Assembly (NCBI GenBank): GCA_900751785.1
Contig: CAADSM010000038.1
Location: 1 to 36,468 of the forward strand
DNA: 36,468 nucleotides
Origin: Lachnospiraceae bacterium
GTDB taxonomy: Bacteria; Bacillota; Clostridia; Lachnospirales; Lachnospiraceae
Direction of reading: 5' to 3'
The notes beneath the pieces are model-generated. The model had not been told where the DNA came from. It searched no databases and saw only the letters and a program-made list of their open reading frames with translations. The translations under genes and the position numbers were made by a program. Within the stretch, counting starts at the first letter, position 1, and the number at the start of each line of letters is the position of its first letter. Of the stretch, positions 33,980-36,468 are shown piece by piece.

Positions 33980-34894
33980 ATGAAACTGGAAGTAAAAGAC
34001 CTGAGAAAAAGTTTTGGAGATAAGGAAGTGCTCCATGGAATTTCTTTTTCCATCGAAAGCGGCAGAGCGCTTGGTCTTCTCGGACGGAACGGCGCCGGAA
34101 AGACGACGACGATCCGCATCCTGATGGATGTCTTCCGGGCTAATTCGGGAATCATCACTGTGGACGGGAAGCCGTTTCATCCGAAGGATTTCCGGATCGG
34201 CTATCTTCCGGAGGAGAGGGGACTGTATCCGAAGAAAGGCGTGCAGGAACAGCTGATCTACCTTGCACAGCTTCGGGGAAGCAGCCGTTCCGACGCAAAG
34301 AAGCAGTCGGAACGCTGGCTGAAACGGCTCGGTGTGGAGGAATATGCGCAGAGAAAGCTTGAGACTCTGTCGAAAGGAAATCAGCAGAAGGTACAGCTTG
34401 CGCAGACCCTTGTGTGCAATCCGGATCTTATTATCCTGGATGAACCTTTCAGCGGACTGGATCCCGTTAATTCACAGATCTTAAAGGATGTGATCCGAGA
34501 GCAGATCGAGTCGGGAAAGCTGGTCATCTTCTCCAGTCATCAGATGAGCTATGTGGAAGAGTTCTGTGAGGATATCGTGCTCATCAACCACGGAGAGATC
34601 GTTCTGTCCGGAAATCTGGATCAGATCAAGCGTGAGTACGGACATAACAGGCTTGTGATCAGTCTGGGCGCGGATTATCAGGAGCCTGAACAGGTGATCT
34701 GTGATTACATGGGGGACCTGCTCCGCGTTGTCGGTAAACGGAAGGATCAGGTGATCGCAGAGATGAAAGAGGGATGTACGCGGGAACTTCTTCTGAAAGA
34801 ATTTCTGGAGCGGAACCTGGTTCCCGAGGAATATGGAAATTATGAGCCGTCTCTGACGGAAATCTTCGTGGAAAAGGCAGGTGACCAGCAGTGA
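33980..34894 (+). CDS. ABC-2 type exporter, ATP-binding subunit (NatA-like)
   Basis: A 304-residue cytosolic ATPase. Walker A is GRNGAGKTTT near residue 36, the Q-loop region is IGYLPEERGLYPKKGV, the signature motif is LSKGNQQKVQLAQ, Walker B is LIILDEPFSGLD and the switch histidine is in IFSSHQMSYVEE. The C-terminal 80 residues form a DUF4162-type extension ending TEIFVEKAGDQQ. This is the NatA arrangement of sodium or drug exporters. AAGGAAGGAAC precedes ATG 33980. The stop overlaps the start of the permease gene by 4 bases, so the two are translationally coupled. The substrate is unknown. No strong promoter was recognised in 33805-33979. Confidence 0.93.
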   Translation: MKLEVKDLRKSFGDKEVLHGISFSIESGRALGLLGRNGAGKTTTIRILMDVFRANSGIITVDGKPFHPKDFRIGYLPEERGLYPKKGVQEQLIYLAQLRGSSRSDAKKQSERWLKRLGVEEYAQRKLETLSKGNQQKVQLAQTLVCNPDLIILDEPFSGLDPVNSQILKDVIREQIESGKLVIFSSHQMSYVEEFCEDIVLINHGEIVLSGNLDQIKREYGHNRLVISLGADYQEPEQVICDYMGDLLRVVGKRKDQVIAEMKEGCTRELLLKEFLERNLVPEEYGNYEPSLTEIFVEKAGDQQ

Positions 34895-36147
34895 AACAGT
34901 TTCTGACAGTATTAAAATTCGAGCTGAATAACTATTTTAAGAATAAGAGCTTTCTTCTGACAACGATCATTCTGATCGTGCTGACGGTCGGAATCATTGC
35001 GCTGCCGGGTATTATCACGGCGGTGGAAGGCGGATCTTCAAGGACAGAGGAGAGTGCTGCGGGGACAGAAGAAAGCCCCGGTGAAGAAGCGGAGCAGACC
35101 GTAGCGATTCTTGATGAAAATGGAAGCATTGCGGATCCGGAAGCTTTCTCTGCGGCTATGGGAATGAATATCAAGTGGATCGAGTGTACAGACAAGAGCC
35201 AGGTAGAGGATGCGGTGAACGATGGAACGGCAGAGGCAGGATTTATCGTGGAGGATCTGCTGCATTATACTTATGTGGTGGAGAACCGGTCCATGTCGGA
35301 CACTATGCAGGGAGCCTTTTCTGCGGCGGCGGCAGCGGTTTACCGCTCGGAGGTACTCTCAGAGCAGGGGCTTGATCCGGCAGAGATCGAAGCGCTGTAT
35401 CAGATCCAGCCGGAGTATGAGACGCAGATCCTCGGGAAGGACAGCGTCAGCAACTATGCATATACATATATGCTGATCATGATCCTGTATTTCCTGCTTA
35501 TATTCTACGGGCAGATGATCGCTACTGCGGTGACGTCCGAGAAGAGCAACCGTGCAATAGAGATCCTTGTGACGAGCGTGGACAGCACAAGTCTGATCTT
35601 CGGCAAGGTGCTTGCCGGAGCGATCACGGGACTGATCCAGTGCGCTCTGATCCTGGGAAGCGCAGTGGGCGCATACCAGTTCTTCAAGGAAGGCTGGGGA
35701 GGTCTGCTGGACAATGTATTTGATATACCTGTTCCGGTGTGGGCGGCATTCGCCGTGTTCGGGATGATGGGATATCTGCTGTATGCATTCTGCTTCGGCA
35801 TGCTGGGCGCTCTTGTGTCCAAGACGGAGGATATCAGCAAGGCTTCCATGCCGGTGCTGATGATCTATATGATCTCGTTCTTCATTGCGATCTTCGGCAT
35901 GAATGACAGCAACGGCATGCTCATAAAGGTGGCCTCGTTTATCCCGTTCACCTCGAGCAACGGCATGCTGATCCGGATCGCCATGGGAAGCGTGGAGATG
36001 TGGGAGGTCATCCTCTCCGGAGCGCTGCTCGCCGTGTTCTGTGTTGGCGCGGGAGTACTGGCGGCAAAGATCTTCCGGTTCGGAACGCTGATGTACGGCA
36101 ATCCGATCAAGTTTACCACGGCGCTTAAGAAGATCCGGGAGAAGTAA
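34891..36147 (+). CDS. ABC-2 type exporter, permease subunit (NatB-like)
   Basis: A 418-residue membrane protein starting with GTG 34891 in a GTGA overlap with the ATPase gene. One N-terminal membrane helix (LLTTIILIVLTVGIIALPGI) is followed by a large extracytoplasmic domain of about 150 residues, acidic at first (EESAAGTEESPGEEAEQ), with a periplasmic-binding-like strand pattern (VAILDENGSIADPEAF). Five more membrane helices follow (YAYTYMLIMILYFLLIFYG onwards), with the ABC-2 signature TSEKSNRAIEILVTSV between the first two. This matches the ABC2_membrane_3 (NatB/YhaP) type. Substrate candidates are Na+, antimicrobial peptides or lipids; nothing in the window decides. A strong terminator follows. 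Confidence 0.92.
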   Translation: MKQFLTVLKFELNNYFKNKSFLLTTIILIVLTVGIIALPGIITAVEGGSSRTEESAAGTEESPGEEAEQTVAILDENGSIADPEAFSAAMGMNIKWIECTDKSQVEDAVNDGTAEAGFIVEDLLHYTYVVENRSMSDTMQGAFSAAAAAVYRSEVLSEQGLDPAEIEALYQIQPEYETQILGKDSVSNYAYTYMLIMILYFLLIFYGQMIATAVTSEKSNRAIEILVTSVDSTSLIFGKVLAGAITGLIQCALILGSAVGAYQFFKEGWGGLLDNVFDIPVPVWAAFAVFGMMGYLLYAFCFGMLGALVSKTEDISKASMPVLMIYMISFFIAIFGMNDSNGMLIKVASFIPFTSSNGMLIRIAMGSVEMWEVILSGALLAVFCVGAGVLAAKIFRFGTLMYGNPIKFTTALKKIREK

Positions 36148-36200
36148 GGATTGTGTGAATATAGAAATGAATGGCAGAAGGGTTGCTGTGAGCAGTGAGA

Positions 36201-36246
36201 AAGGAGACCTGTGCGGAGAAAAAAGCCGTGCAGGTCTCCTTGTTTT
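36201..36246 (+). terminator. Terminator after the ABC exporter
   Basis: AAGGAGACCTG (36201-36211) pairs over 11 bases with CAGGTCTCCTT (36231-36241), with TGCGG and CCGTG able to extend the stem in part. GTTTT follows. Confidence 0.85.
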
Positions 36247-36268
36247 CCGGCTCTCAGAGGTATATGAT
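36240..36268 (+). promoter_or_regulatory. Candidate promoter of the terminal riboswitch transcript
   Basis: TTGTTT (36240-36245) and TATGAT (36263-36268) are separated by 17 bases. The -35 overlaps the tail of the preceding terminator. The start near 36275 would produce the leader that contains the cobalamin element. Confidence 0.5.
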
Positions 36269-36344
36269 GTTAAGGCGGGAATCTGTAAAGTATCCCGAAA
36301 GCGCGTCTCTCCCAGGAAGGAAAGGCGCAGAATGACAGAGTCGG

Positions 36345-36468
36345 AAAAGGTAGATGCCCCTTGCAGGGGCGGTGTACTTGGCGGCAGGAAAAGGATTGAA
36401 AAAGAGCGCGGCTGTCCGCAACTGACCGGATGCCGGGCTGCGCACCCGCCCCCCTGGGGCGCCCCCGC
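36345..36468 (+). ncRNA. Probable cobalamin riboswitch, 5' part only
   Basis: The region contains a GTAGATGCCCC...GGGGC hairpin (36350-36370), then GGCAGGAAAAGGATTGAAAA and GCGCGGCTGTCCGCAACTG (36406-36424). The last is close to the B12 box (GCxGxCCCGCxACUG), and the order agrees with the cobalamin family core. The last 40 bases are very G/C-rich, and the conserved 3' half and the regulated gene lie beyond the window, so the class is not certain. A regulated B12 transport or synthesis gene would be expected next. Confidence 0.6.

Overview
The window looks like a chromosomal piece of a spore-forming, anaerobic Lachnospiraceae-type Clostridia bacterium. The evidence is the cluster tlyA-nadK-argR-recN-spoIVB-spo0A, GGAGG-type ribosome binding sites, an [FeFe] hydrogenase, a short clostridial-type MetH with a separate activation protein, and an overall base composition near 50% G+C. 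No species can be fixed from sequence alone.

Layout. 1-5422: end of tlyA, then nadK, argR, recN, spoIVB and spo0A on the plus strand. There is a terminator after recN, a likely sigma-G promoter before spoIVB, and a pair of Spo0A boxes before spo0A. 5462-10961: glgA behind its own promoter, then metF, a MetH activation-domain protein and metH, which form a folate/B12 methionine branch. 11014-17740: an A/T-richer accessory island with three small helical proteins, a 1733-residue protein (helical head, RHS/YD repeats, DUF4474-like tail) and a lipoprotein. It reads as a type VII secretion (LXG/WXG-like) polymorphic toxin locus and is the most interesting part of the window. 17792-22143: an [FeFe] hydrogenase and alaS, each followed by a hairpin terminator. 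22172-22553: a remnant of an MFS transporter. 22641-24610: rpsU (bS21) and gdhA, each with promoter and terminator. 24802-29610: a yybP-ykoY manganese riboswitch with terminator, a PMCA-type P-type ATPase and ftsH. 29733-32650: a second, CtpE-like P-type ATPase convergent with a DUF2798 membrane protein; their stop codons overlap in a shared terminator loop. 32748-36241: a SPOUT-family RNA methyltransferase and an ABC-2 exporter pair. 36240-36468: a promoter and the 5' part of a probable cobalamin riboswitch whose gene lies beyond the window.

How the genes fit together. The metF / activation protein / metH set makes methyl-THF and uses it on homocysteine through B12. SpoIVB and Spo0A belong to the sporulation programme. 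The riboswitch-controlled ATPase is a likely Mn2+ exporter. The island genes probably make one secreted effector, its small chaperone/targeting partners and a surface-anchored immunity protein. No secretion machinery genes are in the window. No tRNA, rRNA, CRISPR array or intact insertion sequence was seen.
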